A model generated the notes under the pieces. It saw only the letters and a list, made by a program, of their open reading frames with translations, was not told the DNA's origin and searched no databases. From CAZMUQ01 sp964569845 (GTDB taxonomy: Archaea; Thermoproteota; Bathyarchaeia; Hecatellales; Hecatellaceae), in assembly GCA_964569845.1 (NCBI GenBank), contig CAZMUQ010000008.1:1-44989 (forward strand): a DNA stretch of 44,989 nucleotides, read 5' to 3'. Of this stretch, positions 44,794 to 44,989 are shown piece by piece. The translations under genes were made by a program, and so were the position numbers. Position 1 is the first letter of the stretch. Each line of letters starts with the position of its first letter.

Positions 44794-44824
44794 TATTCAA
44801 ACATACTCGAATAGTGTTCGAATA
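44794..44824. promoter_or_regulatory. Palindromic operator between HTH-CARF gene and divergent gene
   Basis: TATTCAAACA (44794-44803) and TGTTCGAATA (44815-44824) form an inverted repeat with 9 of 10 pairs matching. A central TCGAATA and a nearby TTTCGAAAA repeat the TTCGAA core. A dimeric winged helix would suit such a site, the HTH-CARF protein being the obvious candidate. Confidence 0.5.
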
Positions 44825-44883
44825 ACCCAGATTAATAACTTTATCCCTTAATTAACATGTCCAAAGAACTGGAGGGATTCAGC

Positions 44884-44989
44884 TTGAAAAAGATTTTAAC
44901 AGAAGCCTACCGGGATGTGGGCTGGATGAATTGGAAATTTTTTGACAGCCCGAACCCCCTCCACATAAATAATTTCATTATAAAGTTTT
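44884..44989 (+). CDS. Start of an unidentified gene, cut by the window end
   Basis: An open frame starts at TTG 44884 behind GGAGGG, giving MKKILTEAYRDVGWMNWKF and continuing, about 35 residues, to the edge. No family can be recognised from this piece. It is divergent from the HTH-CARF regulator and shares its operator-like spacer, so it may be the first gene of a regulated, possibly defence-related, unit outside the window. Confidence 0.5.
   Translation, partial: MKKILTEAYRDVGWMNWKFFDSPNPLHINNFIIKF

Overview
The window is AT-rich chromosomal DNA from an archaeon. It carries archaeal information-processing genes: the large subunit of DNA polymerase D, Orc1/Cdc6, the elongation factor Elf1, a PDCD5-like protein, a TRAM protein and a short crenarchaeal-type OB-fold ssDNA-binding protein. 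It also carries almost the whole ether-lipid pathway. PolD together with a short SSB, C/D guide RNA and multi-intron tRNA points to a TACK-type lineage such as Bathyarchaeia. That placement is inference; no rRNA is present to settle it. Many genes start at TTG or GTG behind GGTG or GGAGG ribosome-binding sites.

Layout. 1-1200: SSB, TRAM protein and a tRNA-Trp gene with two introns. 1385-3560: a small accessory patch (clan AA aspartic protease, VapBC, nucleotidyltransferase/HEPN pair). 3760-12200: alpha-glucan metabolism (two GH57 enzymes, one complete and one half-length GT4 glycosyltransferase), interrupted by a lipoate ligase and a metallo-beta-lactamase-fold hydrolase. 12200-18650: methyltransferase, OCD-family dehydrogenase, PDCD5-like protein, an ABC ATPase with a secreted COG1361-type protein, and a tandem RAM protein. 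18685-28670: replication region with Elf1, PolD DP2, a winged-helix protein, a nitrilase, Orc1/Cdc6, two inverted ORB-like origin boxes, three poorly known genes (two clearly DNA-binding by their helix-turn-helix segments), an HD phosphohydrolase and a PAC4-like protein. 28725-29960: endonuclease III and a DUF99 (EndoV-like) protein.

30050-43780 is the main theme. The minus strand carries tetraether synthase (Tes), DGGGP synthase, a UbiD-type decarboxylase, a MacB/FtsX permease and both subunits of phosphomevalonate dehydratase. The plus strand carries geranylgeranyl reductase, GGGP synthase, G1P dehydrogenase, HMG-CoA synthase, a thiolase homologue, a DUF35 protein and a prenyl diphosphate synthase. 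Together they run from acetyl-CoA through the archaeal (phosphomevalonate dehydratase) mevalonate route to saturated, tail-to-tail-joined tetraether lipids. HMG-CoA reductase, mevalonate kinase, IPP kinase/isomerase and CDP-archaeol synthase are not in the window. The end holds tRNA-Gly(CCC), an HTH-CARF regulator and the start of a divergent gene.

Most interesting points: a tRNA-Trp precursor whose 37/38 intron can form a pseudoknot burying both splice sites; a C/D box RNA antisense to the lipid operon; a Tes gene without a canonical start codon; a thiolase whose nucleophilic cysteine is aspartate; a candidate origin; and a palindrome cluster beside it. No CRISPR array, insertion sequence or rRNA was seen.
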